A DNA stretch of 64,000 nucleotides from Dipylidium caninum (Eukaryota > Platyhelminthes > Cestoda > Cyclophyllidea > Dipylidiidae), in contig QEYB01000087.1 of the NCBI GenBank assembly GCA_017562135.1, positions 1 to 64,000 on the forward strand, written 5' to 3'. The position numbers and the translations under genes are program-made. The notes under the pieces were generated by a model. It saw only the letters and a program-made list of their open reading frames with translations. It was not told the DNA's origin and ran no database searches. Position 1 is the first letter of the stretch. Every line of letters begins with the position of its first letter. Positions 13,243-27,969 of this stretch are shown one piece after another.

Positions 13243-14087
13243 TACTTGGTGCAAACGACTTTCTGCACCGCATTCTCTCCAAGATTTCCTGTTATCTATA
13301 CGATTGCATTTTGGCCACTTCAGACAAACTCCATGCGCATTTGGCCGTCTAGCGGTGCGGCTGCGTACCTTTATGGGATCCGACACAACGTCCCTCCTCT
13401 TTTCTCCGAAATTGGACAAAATAAGACAAGACGCACAAAGTGTTGATTCATTCTCCTGTTGACTGGTGACAACGTAGACAGAATATGGGCTGGTGGAATG
13501 AGAGTTCTCTTTCTCTCTCACACTGACTGCATAGCTAAATAACAAATTAGATAATTAACTTGTCAACCACTGAAATTCATTGACAAACGCCAAGATGGCG
13601 ATCTACCTTAATATACGCAATGGTGAGCTATCATGTCCGTTGACGTTGTGAGGTGGACTTCGATTAGGATGACTACGCCATAGAGGGAGGCCATTTTGGG
13701 CGGTCGGAATCGTCCATTGCAAGTTAGATGGATCACGCTATTGTTGAGGTTCAATGGCGAATGTGATAGAGATGGAAGTGTTTTCCTTCAACTCCCATTA
13801 TGCGTGGGTGCCTGTGGTGCGCATAGCCACTGATAACAAAAAAAAACAACGAACTCCGGTCGCTTCTGTCGTGTGACAGATTTTGTATTAGGTCTTATTC
13901 ATAGATAGTGCTGTCATTACCCAGGTTACCCAGGGCAGGAATAGGCTGAATTGAGGTAGACATATAGCGAATTTTGGTATCACCACCAGTGGCTGCATTT
14001 CGCTAGACTAGCAAAAGTCATCTCAATGATGAGAAGGGTGATAGAAGGTGGTGGAATGAGACACTGCTTATGGACTTGACAATGGGA
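13243..14087. other. 3' flank of the intact gene, no further gene
   Basis: About 80 bases after the stop, CTTCAGACAAACTCCATGCG (from 13317) matches the sequence downstream of exon 10 in the 40.7-kb and 59.0-kb copies. The homology therefore continues into a former extra exon or the 3' UTR. No clear AATAAA is placed here. Confidence 0.5.
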
Positions 14088-14131
14088 CAGGAGGAGGAGG
14101 AGGAGGAGGAGGAAAAGAAGAAGAAGAAGAG
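14088..14131 (+). repeat. AGG/GAA microsatellite
   Basis: A run of GGA/AGG triplets followed by GAA triplets. On the minus strand it creates a misleading Ser/Pro-rich open frame. Confidence 0.85.
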
Positions 14132-17100
14132 TTCCATGGTTTGCTAAAGTAACAGGGAATCTTTTGTTTTAACAAATTCTTACCGCAGTTGTACTGAAGT
14201 TGGGTGAAGTAGATTTGGGGAACAATGATGCAAAGGCCGAGAAACGGTGTAGTCAGCGCATCTCCATCCACCCAAATATCATATGTATGTATATTGCCAT
14301 CCCTCTTTCATGTAAACCTCCTCAACGGCGTGCCGATACAGTGGTAGCATGAACGAAGATAAGTCAACTACGCCTTGGGTCAGTGCAGAGAGAGATGTTG
14401 ACACAATCGCAAAAGATCTCACTCGTGTGCCTAGATGTCCATTTCACTGGGGAAGATTACCCGCCTGACATGTGATTGATCAGGCCATCATCACTTGAAA
14501 GGTGAGCAGCTGTGACAACTGGCTTTTTGGTGTGCAGGAATGCGTAGCTTCGCCAAATGTTATCGCCCTGTCTACTACTTCGTCTATGTGTCTTTATGCG
14601 GTAGAATCGCAGAAGGTGGAGAACATGTCCTCCTCTGTCCCTGTGTCTGACGCAATGTTACCACCATTGCGATCATAAGAAATATGGATCTGGTCGTGGA
14701 TGCACTGATGCTTTGAGGCGGGAAGTGCACTCTCACGTGGTGACGTTATGAAATAGCAAACGATGATCTTTTGCCCTTGTTAACAATCGAAAGCCAATTT
14801 AAGCTACACTATAGTTGCTGCTTTTACTTGACTGCGGAAGATAATACCACATTTTCCGTTGTGTTATATTCCCCCAGAATGGTTAGACTCTACAAAACTA
14901 ATTTGCAGCAATAAAAAGATCCAAGTGGATATGCTTTAAAGACACAGACAGGAATAATTTCAAGATAGGAAGCGGTCTCTATGAAGTTTGCTCACTTAAA
15001 CAGTTCCAGCCTACCGATATCTGTGTAACAATACCTTCATTCCACTGCGATGAGAGGTAGATGTGAGCATGTCATGAGATGTTCCCCACCTGCCCAAGTC
15101 TGGGTACGCGTAGACGTAGAATCCGTATTACGCTCCAGCACAACAGCTCACAGATCGGTGGACAAAGCGTCTTCAACTCATCGTTAGTGCGGTTGAAGTG
15201 AGGTGGGCTGGGTTGGGAAATGAGAGCACATAGTTCTGTCTCACTACAGCCGTTAGAATGCTGTAAACAAGCGGTGTGGACTGAGCCACGCCTAAAGACG
15301 ACATATGAGCTGGTGTTCAAACCTTATGACAACGGCCACAGGTCAGAGCAGATACCGGAATTTGGTCTGTGTGGCCGACGTACGTAGAGCAATTAAGAAA
15401 AGAGCGCAGTCAGTGAATTGTTCTCAGTTCTGAGGTCAGTTTGGTGACAGAAGCACTCGACTGTTACAGACTTCCCCTTGACAGGCAGGCGAGTGAGCTG
15501 AGAGACTGAAACGATTTGCCCCAGTAGGTGACGACAGGTACAATTCAGAATCGGATTGTCCTCTACTCACCATCGTTCGTGGAAGCTGAAGAGAGTGGAA
15601 TTAGAAGTGTTAAAGATTGAGGCAAGTGGCGACGGCAGTGGTTGAAGGCGGTGAACAGACACGAAAAGACATTAGTTAAAGAAGTATGCGACACTGTCAA
15701 CATAGGAAGCAGTTGTTGGCGAGAACCTGATAATAAGTAAGAGAAGAAAGGTTAGTGGGATATGACGAGGTAGCAGAAAATTGTTTTCATTGTAAGGTTA
15801 AAATGGTGAAGTGTACAATAGATGGGTGATCTAGATTGTCAAAACAATGGGAATACTCTTAGGAAATGAAATATGGGGATTGTCAGACCACCAAAATCTA
15901 ACACTTAAAGTGGCGATCGCCTTTTGGTAAACTCTGATGTAAGATATAGTGAAAGTTGGATACAACAATGTCCCCAAGATAGTTTCTAGTATGTGAAACT
16001 TTCCTATTTTGCATTTAAGTCTTTGTGCATAATCAGTCACCTCGTACACACGCACACGCGCGCATCCACAGATTCACAGTGACACAAATCATACACATAT
16101 GTCTGGCAAGTGGATGGCAATGCACTCTGCGTATTCACCATGTTTACGTAATTCACCTTTTCACCCGTCGCCGTTTCGCCTCACAACGTTAAGTGGTGTC
16201 TGACTGATAGCTTCAAGAACTATGTTATTTAGTAATACGAGGTCAGTCAAGCAAAGTGCATTTTTTTAAGAGGGAATTCATCGAGGTGGTGCCTTCTCTC
16301 GTCAAAGTCAACTCCTCGGCACTCTGACTCCGCATATTTGGATATTCGAGGTGGAAAGGTGATATGGCGGTGATGAATTTACTGGGTGAATTGCCTGCCA
16401 CCTCAGTTCAAGTATGTAGACAACTTGACAACTACGTGTGATCTATTTAGGAGCAAATTGCATTAGGTGACTGAACAAATTTTCAATGAAATACCAGTAC
16501 ACATGCACGCCACAGCTCCCTCTCATCATTCCCTTGCTTAGTTGCAGATATGGGGTTTGTAATCGTGACAACTAGTCTGGCCGTTAAGTCACACAACATC
16601 GACACGCGTCTAGGCATTGTCACCTTCTATGACCTACACTCTTGCCATTACTACGGTGACTCTTGCTACTCTTAGGAAATACAGCGCCTGAACATATTGC
16701 TGAAATCTGTAATGTGTCTATCTTAAGTCAGGCACTTGCAAGTGCATTCCCGCATGGGATCGCAGTAGGAAAGCAGACGACGACTTCTTTTCTTGCAAAT
16801 GCTTCGCAGACAATTTGGCTTATACGGGTGATTCTGCTTTCATTTCATTGCAGTTGCGACCGTTACACTTGCTGCCGTGATGTTCAAAATGTAAGGTTGT
16901 TTAAACATTGTAGCGGCGAATTAAAGATGGTGGATTGGGGCCTGCTCGTTTGCACCAGGGATACTGCCGCAAATGACCAGCTCAGACGGGAAGTAGTCGC
17001 CGTAAGATTTGCTCACGTGAACACTTCTAGCTTGAGGTGATAGAAATTGTCTCCTGAAGACATGTGGATTTTGAAGCTTCTTGCGTCTGAGTGGTTGATG

Positions 17101-20100
17101 TTTGCAATCCGAATGAGGAGAGCGCTCTATCCCGACTGATCATGTACGCACGGAACGCCACTGAAGGGGGCCATTAGATTGTGCATAAACATAGCTGAGA
17201 GAAGGACGTTTTGGGAATCTTACACAATTATCGCGTCAGGCTGTTTTAGAGTCACTAAGAAGGCAGGAGGGGAGAGCTTACTTGTGGGGGCTTTCCTCAT
17301 GACAATTTACGATCGCTTGTAGTCACTCTGTTGCCATTTATTTGAATGAACGACGCAGCCAAATATGGTGGGGACAAACTTGGATATAAGAAGATGAAAA
17401 GTAAATAAAAGTGCTCTTTGTTCTACATTAACCAATATTAAGCGCATAACTAGCCTAGTGGTCTAATTGAATAGTATGTGTAGGACCCAAGCAGTGAAAT
17501 ATATAGCCGGCTCCCAGCTGCTCAGAAGCGCTCACTGTATCCCTTCAAAATATCTGCTCCACTGATCATGACCTCATAAAAAACTGGCTTTTCGAAATCC
17601 CGTCTACCGAACGACAAACCAGACATTCCCCACTTCACCAATGTATAAAATAGGATTGAGGCCGGACAAAATGCATATAAAGGAGTTCGCATAGTTAACC
17701 ACATAAAACCGAATGAGAAGATATGAAGAAGCGAAACCATCTCCGACGTAAAGATGCTACATTGGCAGGTAACATTTGTCTCAATTGTGAACATTTGGTA
17801 CAAGCAAAATGTGTTGAAACTCGCATGCCTCAGTGCCGCCCGTTGGGAGATACTCTCGAATCCTAAAACGTCTGCCTTAGTGTATGCCATCGCAATCTAA
17901 AATTCTAGTGTCAAGCCTCACAGGCAAGCTATCGTCTGACCTATAAGGATTCTACAAAACTTTAAAGATATCAACTCGAAGCTTCCCGTAAGAGTCTGTT
18001 ATTGCATTCACTTCTCCATAGATCACAGAAACATGAGTTCGTGGCTATAATCTTGGGCTTTCATTCAATGAAGGCCGTTAGTGAGAACGATGAACTGACG
18101 GACACAACTCCTTCCCTTCCTTCACTCTTATATTTAGCGATCATCGCATTGACAGCTAGCATTGAGAAGAAATGGCGAGATAGTAGCAGCATGAATTGGC
18201 GATCGCTCGGCTGGCGTCTTGTTCTTCAAGGCACCACAAAAACCAGAAGCAAAGTTGGTCGTAGACATTGTTAAGGGCCTATCAGCACATTCAGTATTTG
18301 GATTTCATCTCTCCAAGGTCGCTTTCTATTTAGGTCCCCTGCACGACACAATCAGCTTGCGCACATTTATACCATAAAATTGAACTTACTCTTCTACATC
18401 TCCAGACATGCAGCCATTCTACCTTTTGCTATGGTGCGCGTACACCAGGCGAGCAAGGAAGATACGAAATGGAAAGAGAGAAGAGAGGCTATTTGAGGAA
18501 TTCATTGGAAGAATAGCATTACAACTGCAGCATCTGGAGGTTATCGTCCGAATTATCTCGTAATAGGCTTAAACTTTGAGAAAGAGTGGAGTAGTTGACA
18601 TAAGGGAGATTTGTCTATCCCGGAGTAGGGAAAATTTGGCAGCACTCACTCATTCAGCATCTATATGTGGCAAATGGAATGAAGAGAGGCAGTGTGCTCC
18701 TTGACCCGATTGTCCTTCCACTGATTATACTTGTGAGGCGAATATTATAAAGAGTGGCTTCCCGAAGTCATCTTGAACTTCCGAGAATGGCAGCAAATTT
18801 TTGGAAGTGCAACTTCGAGAAGATCCTTGAGATCAACATAGACGCAAAAAAAAACTACCTTCAGAATGCAACAAGCAATAAGTTAAATCCTGGCTCTCTT
18901 TTTCGATGTCTCTAGGTAAAATAGATCCTATGCTCCTAGCGCTGTAATTGCAGGTAGACTGCGGACATAACAAGGACCTTTTCACAAGTGGTGGAAAGCG
19001 CTCTTACGGTAACAGTAAACCTAAAGAGACAATTAATGGCAGGAGGAGGAGGAGTGTCATGTCAAATGATGTCCGAATAATGTCACGGAAGGTCACAAAT
19101 GAGACACATTGTAATAATTATATCAAAGCTTCTTTCTCCTCCTCCTCCTACTCACTTTCGGTATTCTTGGAGTATTGAAAGAAAGAGATTACATGTTAAG
19201 AGGATCTTGCTGAATATTTTCTACAAATAAATACCATGAAGCCTAATTGTGTGACTTTTCTTGATTAAAAGCCGTTAAGAAATGGCATTTGGCTTGGACA
19301 AAATGACAATGGCATGAAATGTGAGTCTTACGAAAAAACTCAAGAGTTGATAAGAAATTGGTAGGTGGAAATAACCACAGCAACGGACAAATACCAACAA
19401 CATCATCTAAATGTCATGCTCAAGTGGCTATAACTCTTACTTTCACTAACGGCAATCAACTGGCCTCATACAAGAGCCTACCTCGTGCTCTTTTGTGTTA
19501 TCTTGGAGGCTTTCAGTCCATCCATCGCCAAATTTTAATCTGCCTCTACGCCCCACTTGTAGAACAAAAGTGCAGCTTTCAGCTGTTTCGTTTCCTCTTT
19601 CCACTCCGCATTTTTTGCACCTTACTGCAGTCTGTCTTTTCACTTCCCGCAGCTCGCTTCGACTCCCTACGCTGGGGATTACAACACCAAGTGATACACA
19701 GCCGCCCCTTCACACTTCTTGAGACGCATTGTCAATATGCATTTCTGTGGCGGTCGAGGCCAACTACGAAGCTCGTTGAAGGAATAGCCTTGCAAACGCA
19801 GCATCCGAGGGTTAATTTGTCCCGGAATAAACAACATTTCGCACTAGTCCCACTTTCAACATCCTCATGTGGCAATTGGGAGGAGCTGCGTAATCACATC
19901 ACGTCAATAGACGAAACAAACTCCTATTTCTTTTCCTTATCTGTTTAATGCACGAAGAGAGAAGAAATGAGTAACTATTTGACTAGGTGAATGAACACAA
20001 AGAGGAAGTGCAGGAGGAATTCAAATAAAATTTTTCTGCTTCTCTTTCTTTGCGGTTAATTTGAACAGAATGACCTTAATACTGTCCATCGTCATGACAT

Positions 20101-23100
20101 CAGGTCGGATTCAAATGATTAAATTGAAAAGTTTGTTATTTTGGAATAAATGCGATTAATTGTGGAATTTGCGAACCAAGCTGAGTGCGCTCTTAGGCTT
20201 CTAGAGGGCCATTACTCTTAGCAGTGTCTCCTACGATTCACCCCCTCCTACGCTCAACCAGACAAGAGGACTTAAAGTGACAAAAAAAGTGACGGATAAA
20301 CGACGGCTATACATTGCCCAAGCTAAAATGAGAGTTGTGTTTGCTCGCATCTTCATCCGTCTTGAGCAGGCGAAATTGTCTCAAAAATTGTATGAGGTCT
20401 TGGCGTAGTCTAGGAGAGGAAGGTGAGCAACTCCGGAGGGGAGAAGAAAGGCAGGGAGGGATGAAGGGTATAAGTAGACTTCCCGACCCGAACGCCTTTC
20501 TACTGATGGTGATTTTAACAATGAAGTTAAGATGCATGTTCTATCAAGATGGTCAAATGCTTGATTACATGACGACCGAATTCGGAGATGCAACCTCCGG
20601 GGAATGCACTCGATAAACGTCAGAATATCGTTAGTGGTGTGACAAGACATTAACTAACCCCCACCTGTCTTTCACTCTGCCACCAAATAAATTACGTTAT
20701 CGGGTTCCGCAAAGTGAATTTAAGTAAGCTCTGAACTCGACAAGGATCATGTCAAAATTGACGGAAAGGAATGCAAAGCAAGAATATTCGCCTACAAAGA
20801 GATTCATGGCGAATGGAAGGAGCTGAGTGTCCATTGATGTCAGGTTAATCTCGAGAAGTGTCAAAAGGACACGTTATGTGAGGAAAATTGGGGCGAAGCA
20901 GACCAGCACGGTGGTCAGTCGTACCTCACGGAGAGGGCGGAGAAGAGGGAGTGGGGCTGCCAGTCATGAGGACCTTTCTTAATATCTTCACTCTATACAA
21001 GTTGTCACGTTGTAACATTTGACATGGACAACTTGACGATGACATGAAATGCCATTTGGAGGATTAAACCACTATATGCTGAAAAATCAATCCAATTGTG
21101 TACATGATCTCACAACTGACGAATATGAGCTGCAAGACCTCAAGTGGATATGCCACTCTCTTGCGCAAAAGGACTGATAAGGCATCCCAAACTGACAGCC
21201 TGTCGCTTTCTTCCACCCCTAAGGCATCACTAACTGACATCCCGACAGAAGAGTAACGAGAAGTGCCGGAACTGCGAGATTAGAGGATCGCTAGCCTGGT
21301 TGCCGAATTTACTCATTGGAATGAAGTGTGGATGATGAATTCGTGGACCACGAATTTATTACGCTGTTGATTTCACCACATGAGCTTGCTACATATTTCG
21401 CGAAGTTGCTCTGTCAATGGCATATCAATAGGAACAAAACTACAACCGTAGGAGATTATATTTTCTCAGCTTCACAGATATTTGGTAATCCCTCCAAATG
21501 ATACTTTCCTAGAATTTCTTTCTTCTCTCATGCATTGCAATTAGTTGTTAGGTTTTACAATCAGACGATTTTCTATATCAATGAAAACCCAGACATAGAC
21601 GAGAAGCCGCCTACCACCCCAAGTAGGTACTCTCGTGTGAGGCGTAGTCACTTGGGAGAGAGAATTCAAGCCGGTGGCGATCTATTTTCCGCAGTGAACA
21701 CGAAGTCATGTGAGGTCATTTTCTCCAAGAGGCAGACCTTTCTGCTTTTACAGTTGTGTTTCACCAAATGGACTAAGGTGGATAAGTCCACCTCGTGGTT
21801 CTATTTCACACTTGTATGCCCACTGTTTTGACTGCATCTCGTTGACTGAGCACCTCTGCTCGACGAAGCAGTGTTCAACTCTTCCTCGTTCCTACTCAAT
21901 TTTGAAACACTGGGACTTGTTATCAGTTACCCATATTCTGAGACGGATTGATTGTAAGAGAGTAGACTGGTTAACCTGCCGCTTGGCCGAAGTAAAGACT
22001 ATGCTTCCACAAATCACGAGTTATAGACCGTCGTGGAGTTTTGTGATACATAAGTTGATTGAAATCAACTGTTGTGGGGTAATTCTCTGTCTCGGTGACC
22101 GTGCCCCAATTCTCGGCCGACCCCAAGCTCACTCCTGCCAAAGCCATCTAATGAGGCGGATCCCCCGAAGGTGGCAATAGGCGTAAGTGGGGAATAGCCG
22201 AGGCTGGCCTCGGGCACTGCGTACGAAGGCCTGACCTGACGAAGGCACATCAATCGACATGACCTAAAGCGAGACATTCTCTTCTCTACTGAAACACATT
22301 CAATAATAGTGAGATTAGTAGTTCTCAAAAAGTGCAAAATGCTTGCAAATGCAGCCAAGAGCTGGTGGGAGAGAGGTACAACTAGGTGAAATGAGTGCTT
22401 TACGGCTGTCATATCGGGATTGGATTATCTTCTATCTAGTAACCCTTCCATCCCTACCGAACTGAGCACCTTCATCTCGTCTCAGGAATTTCGAGTAGCA
22501 CTGCTTTTACCAACGTTTTCCTCGAATAACTAATCAAATAGTGAAATGTCTGGTGAGTTGAAAATGCATCTGAGCATGACAAAGAGACTGAGAATATGGC
22601 TCACAATTTGCATTATTGTGCCTGACGACACACTTTCTGGCTATCTCGAAGCCAACGCGAACTAAATGTGCGCTTGAACCAGAAATTCGCCGTTCGCAAA
22701 ATAGCGAGTATGAAAGGGTACCAACAATGGCAAACCGATAGACGAATAATATGACAACTGCACTTTTCCACAAGTTGGGATTTGATGTGAAAACAACTTT
22801 TCAGGCGGTTATGTTGGGCTATATATGGTAATCTCTAATGCTCCATGAATGTAAAAGTGGTGAAATAGATGTCGCTGGTATTCTTGGTCTGGTTACTAAA
22901 TTGATGCAATAAATAATTTGAGGATAACAATGGAGATCCGATTGCTCGGACGTCTTTACAATAATTACCGAAAATTGTTCTAATTCGAAAAACAACCTCT
23001 TTTCACTTTGAAACGGCGTCCACCTTGCCTCCAAACAACCTCCACACGCATCAACCTCGTTTCATTCGTTGTGATCATGCACCGAGGCAAACGGCAGGCC

Positions 23101-24893
23101 AGAAGAGGAGAATGTTGCCTTTGCGCTCTAACGGTCGTATAAGGTGCTGCATTGGGGTGCTGCATTGGGGTGATGCAAGGAAAATGAGGTTGCTAATAGA
23201 ATACTCATATTTGTGTCTTTTGATTAAACAAGGTAGTTGTCGTTTCTAACGCATTCTTGGTGGCTCAGCCCTCCTGACTGTGTGACGGTAGCCTTGCGAG
23301 AAGCCACAGCGTAGAAGGTGAGACTATGGCTCAGTCATTATGAAGCCGCCTTACCTAGGTGCGCGTGCACTCTGTGCGACATGTGTGTTAAATTCTCCTA
23401 ACTCGTGCCACATCAACAAGTAATCAGTCGTTTCCTCACCGAGATTTTAGCTATTAATCGAGGCATTATTTAGAGGACACGATGGCTGTAGAATACAATT
23501 AAGAGGTAAAAACCGGTTACAAGCTCAGGGATGCCACTGTGAAGCCAATGACGCGTGCCATTGCAGTAAAAATATATATGAATAAAGAAACTAATAAAGA
23601 GTAGGTGGGCTAAATGTAAGTGGACGGATAAGCGAGACCCCCATGATCTGGGTAAGATAAACTATACTTGGAAATAATAAGTTCTTTCTTCGTAAGCTCC
23701 AAATTATCCAGGTCGGTCATGCTTTCCTCATTGTCTACCGACGTTAAGCATCCTCACGAGGATATCATGACATGCAAAGTGGTCAAAAAGTTGACCTCCA
23801 CATGGTCGATGCTCCAAGAAGCACTTTTTGACTGTGATGCGACGAGACCGTTACAGAAACTTACCATCTCCATCTAACATCGTATCTACATCCGCAGTAT
23901 ACGCGTCCACATGTAAAGCGCACGGAAAGGGCACGAGGTGAAGGTTTCAGTTGCACAACCAATAATGGGAGAGGTGTAGGATGGAAGTGGTGAAACACAG
24001 CATTGCAGGGAGTAGCTATGGAATTCGAACGTTCGTTCGCTTTAGAGGCCTACATGCGCGTTTTCGGGACGCTTCACGAAGAGAGTTGACAATCGCCTAA
24101 ATTCTCCACCTCTTGAGTTGCCAAAGGAGGAGAGGTTATTGCAAGGGAGAATGACGGAGAGACACAAAGTAGGGCCACTGACTTAGGGGACATGGTAAAA
24201 TCAGCACAAAGACTTGTGGCCTTTATGGCGATGGTATGTGACTCGAAAGAAGTCGCATACTTTCGACGTCTTTCATCATTCTCTTACCTTATCCTTTACA
24301 ACTCTCTATTCTCTCATTAACTTTCTCTCCTTCCTCATTTTTCGCAACATCTTCTATGCTCCTTATGTTTACCCTTGCATAGATAATTTGAAATATAATC
24401 AGCTTAGAAACCCACTAAACACGAAGGTACTAGAATTTCAATCTCTACTGCAATCCTTGTCGATTTGGCGCAAATATCACAGCAGTGCATACGAGTGAAA
24501 GAATTGAAAGAGAACTGTCAGTGTCGCATTCAACATCATGTTTTACATCAATCTTTTTCTTCGCCTCGCAGACAGCATACGTCGACTTCACGATAAAGTC
24601 TCTTTGATTTCCCTCACTTGTATGTTATTTTCCCTTCAGCGACTAACTAAATTGTGTGCATATATTGTAGAAAGGGCGTCACTAGACAGGTGCACGAGAA
24701 GGCGACTTTTACACGGGATACCCTCGTTGCTGCCGCAACCGAAGCCCGTCGATTTGCCGTCCTTATTTGTACCTCACGTGCATGATCCACCGTCAGCCGC
24801 ACCCGCACAAAATTCTCCTCTATCACAATGAGGAAAAGTGCTTTCTTTTTCGCGTTTCATTCATATTTTCTTATTGTTAGGCAGACATTTTGA
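14132..24893. other. long non-coding stretch with diverged repeats, no gene supported
   Basis: No phase-consistent exon chain is found over about 10.8 kb. Diverged duplicates are visible. At 16620-16700, ACCTACACTCTTGCCATTAC matches the dispersed repeat near 43360. At 16845-16870, CTTTCATTTCATTGCAG matches 29128-29145. About 18500-18690 matches about 19765-19890. At 21777-21835 there is a match to 5025-5080. A 14-base direct repeat lies at 23149-23175. The longest open frame in the window without an intron (19358-19948, + strand) is inside this stretch and shows no domain. Confidence 0.5.
18500..18690 (+). repeat. diverged duplicate of 19765-19890
   Basis: Ordered matches by eye: GGAAGAATAGC.TT.CAA / GGAATAGCCTTGCAA, GCAGCATC, CCCGGA, and CATCTATATGTGGCAAATGG / CATCCTCATGTGGCAATTGG, with a gap of about 100 bases. 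Both copies are non-coding as far as I can see. Confidence 0.4.
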
Positions 24894-24939
24894 TAATCTG
24901 TCATATTCGTCAAAAATTGTCGAGCATTGTCTTCTCCAA

Positions 24940-25586
24940 TTGACATTTTACAAATTCGCATTTTAATTGCTGCGTATCGCAAAGGAGAGTGGAGTTCGTC
25001 GGGTGGTGGCGAGCCCTCAGTTGTTCGTCAAGTCACACACAATCAACCCCTTTTCACACTCGCCTCCCACGGCAAGGCCTCGTTATGCATCCGAAAGATT
25101 CCCTCTTCTTTGGCCCAAAGAATGAGGATACGGCGCGAGTTGCTTGCAAATGTCACATTAAGACAGGTTAGGTAAATTTACCACTGCGAATGCTCAATTT
25201 ATCTGGAGGGACATTGACAAACATCCACTCTTACTCCTAATCGCCAAATCTCTTGTTTCTTCATCACAGGCATATAATAGGTGTCTTCGCGTTTGTCTAG
25301 GGAAATATAGTGTTGGGCGCCGGCTGATTTAACCTTCACGGGGTAGAGCATGTCACCTTTGGAGGCTACACAACGAGCATCCGGAAGTACTCGACATCAG
25401 TGAGCTGAACATGAGGCATCACAGACATTTGATAGTTGCACACTGCTACGTGAATTGCAATTATAACTCTGCTCACCAGCTACGTGAATTTCAAAATAGA
25501 AATGAGGAGAAGAGAAACTGTTGCCTTCTTCGGATGCTTCTGTGATAGATATGAAAATCATAGCACAATTTTCAAAATAGTTTGGG
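24940..25586 (+). pseudogene. decayed glycoprotein-family copy, outer end of left arm
   Basis: Family exons are recognisable. The end of exon 4 is at about 24965-25015 (AAYRKGEWSSSGGG, compare VFPNGEWQYSDDG). Exon 5 is at about 25077-25166 (GLVMHPKDSLFF, ARVACKCH; donor GTTAGG). Exon 6 is at about 25300-25400, with an in-frame TGA. Exon 7 is at 25480-25585 (FFGCFCD...TIFKIVW), lacking one G of the usual TTGGG before the donor. There is no signal exon or membrane exon. The 3' part is dead, while exons 5 and 7 still read well, so inactivation is fairly recent. It is present in mirror image in the right arm. Confidence 0.7.
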
Positions 25587-26428
25587 TTAGGTCCAACTGG
25601 CCTTCTGGCATTTCCGCGGAGTCGGACGATTTGGGCCATCCTTCTCTTGCTTTTGGCAAATAAATTTTTGCACCTTATTTGCACCACCACTTTACCTTAT
25701 TTTCACGGTTGCTTATTCACTGTTTCAGTCAACGTCAAGGCTGATTTGGCCGTGCAGCGAAAGTTCATGAATTAGAAGCCGTCCGCCTAGATAAGGGAGC
25801 ATTGTTCTGTTGATCATGAGGAAAGTAGAAACACGTTATGTGCTCGTTGGAAGTAGTAACTCCTCTCCTTCAATCCCCGCCTTACTAAACAAGTTAGTAA
25901 ATGAATTTGCAAATAAGTATCCTAATGATCATGCAGTGAAGGGCGAGCGTACTTCCTTCAAGCTCACACTGGTCACTAGGTCTGTCAGTCGACATAAAGC
26001 AGCGGAACCGACCCGCGCAGTCAAGGTGCATGCGGAAGGCAATTTGTAGCTTGACGACTATAGCAGTGGTGGAACATCGTGCAGACGTTGAGTGCAAACG
26101 AGGCGAGGACGAGTAGGCGCAGGAATTCATACCCATCAATGTTCACACTGGAGAATGCAATTTTGCTTCAACTACAAATCCATTGATGAGGTCATTTGTT
26201 GGGCAGACTGGAGGTGGCAAAGCTAACGTTCCAATGCGCAGGAATGTGAACTAGGAAAGCCAGCTGAACCATTCGAACAATGCCCCACTCGACCATTACA
26301 ACCTCACTCTGTGGCCTTCTGGGAAGTTGGGCGCAAATGTGTCAGAAAATGCGCCAAAACCCTATTCCCTATCGACGCCTCTGACGTGTCTACGTAGGTA
26401 CAAAGTCATGCCGTGTGGTGGCAATATG

Positions 26429-26462
26429 CAGCATTGTTTACAGCATTGTTTACAGCATTGTG
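26429..26462 (+). repeat. 12-base tandem repeat, about three copies
   Basis: The unit CAGCATTGTTTA is repeated twice in full plus a partial third copy. The mirror copy is at about 45088-45121. Confidence 0.85.
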
Positions 26463-26909
26463 TGTAGGTGTGTTTGACGTGCTCGACGGTACATGTTTCA
26501 ACAAAAGCATTCTCAATAACGTGCACTCTATTTTAATCCGCTTTAACGTAGCGTCAACATGGGTCTGCTATAATGTCGAATGTGCACTTCCAGAGGCTTC
26601 TGTCGTGTGGGAGAACACAGGATTGCGAGACAACCATAGACAGCGGTCTCTTCACTCACGTTGCTTATGCCAACCACGCACATGCAGAAAAGTTTAATCA
26701 CACCATGTCATCATGGTACAGTTCCCACCAACGCACACTGGAAATATTGAGGGGAACAAATTTTGTCGAGTTCACTTCCAATCTTTATTTGTTATTCTGC
26801 CCACTGTCTCCCGCTGACACCCATGCACCTCACTATCTATCCCTGCAGATTCACCGCTTCGCAGCGCAACTATTTCCAGGTCAGGGAACACAAGGACAGA
26901 TCCAACGCT

Positions 26910-27050
26910 CGTAGCTAAATTGAAAGGCAAGCTGCAATACGAGTATGTTTCAAACGGGCTGTGGACTGTTTGCCAGGGCAAAGCATCACAATCTGCTTTC
27001 TCACTGCGCCCTTTCCAGCGAGTGCATTAATGTCTTCATTAACATTTGTG
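26910..27050 (+). repeat. interspersed repeat copy in left arm
   Basis: Carries GGGCTGTGGACTGTTTGC, then GGGCAAAGCATCAC, then GAGTGCATTAATG, in the same order as the copy at 9720-9890. The mirror copy is at about 44500-44640. Confidence 0.55.
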
Positions 27051-27969
27051 CATGAGGTTTACAAGTCGCATTTGGCTGCCTTTTCAGTGGCAGTCTTTAC
27101 GACGTACTGTCTAGAGTATATATGATTTCAGCGCCAGCGTATGGCCATGACATTAGGGTTGCTTTAGGTAACGGGCATATTTCGAAATGCATTCATTACT
27201 GTCGCATGTCACTTAACCTCCGCGTGGCTAAGCTAAGATCAAACAGGCCTCCGAGATGACGGTGGTACTACTGCACCAATATGTGCCAGTCATGAGGCCC
27301 TCCGAGGCTTATGATTAAGATATCACATAAGCACATTCTTCCACAGTGGAGATCAGATATTGATACTAACAAGATACTAACAAGCTTATTTGTGTGCTAA
27401 CTCGGCGCATGTAACCCTAGCAGTGTTTTGTGTTTCCTGTCACTGCGTGCAAAGCCGATCAGCATGTGAGCTGCAAATTCTCATTTTGTCTGCACATTAG
27501 TCACCCGTCATTGGGTGACAATGGGAGGGCAATGAAGAGAACCCAGCATGCTGTCATAACAACTTCACGCATGAGCCGCTGGCAGGCACCGACAAAAGCC
27601 GAGCAAATGGGTGTTGTTGGTGTTGTTGGGACCGCAGATGCAGCAGCAGCAATTAGTGGGTGACACAGTGATGCCGAAATGGATCCACATCGGATGTAGA
27701 GGAAGTGGAGGCAAGCAATCGTAGACGGCTTTGCACATTGCGGTTGAGTTTGATGGGGAAGACGGCGAGTCAATTCTGAGAGATGGGTTAAGGCTGATGT
27801 CAGAAACAGTTGTCAAGACATGCAGCTCAAATCGTTAGGGGAGAACTCGGACGATAGTTAGTCGTGGAGACGCTGTTTCATCACACCTCGTTTGCGTGAC
27901 TGACATCGGCTAGTGTAAGGTCGCATTGCTCGTGACACATGTGACGACTTATGCATATTCGAGAAGAAT

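Noticed and set aside
17522..17890. 122-codon minus-strand frame with Phe/Leu/Met-rich stretches
   Set aside because: No recognisable domain, no partner exons, and no second copy to test conservation.
19358..19948. Longest uninterrupted open frame (196 codons, + strand)
   Set aside because: Random-looking composition rich in Leu/Phe/Cys/His/Arg, no domain, no splice context. Its 3' part is a diverged repeat of about 18500-18690 whose frame is not conserved.
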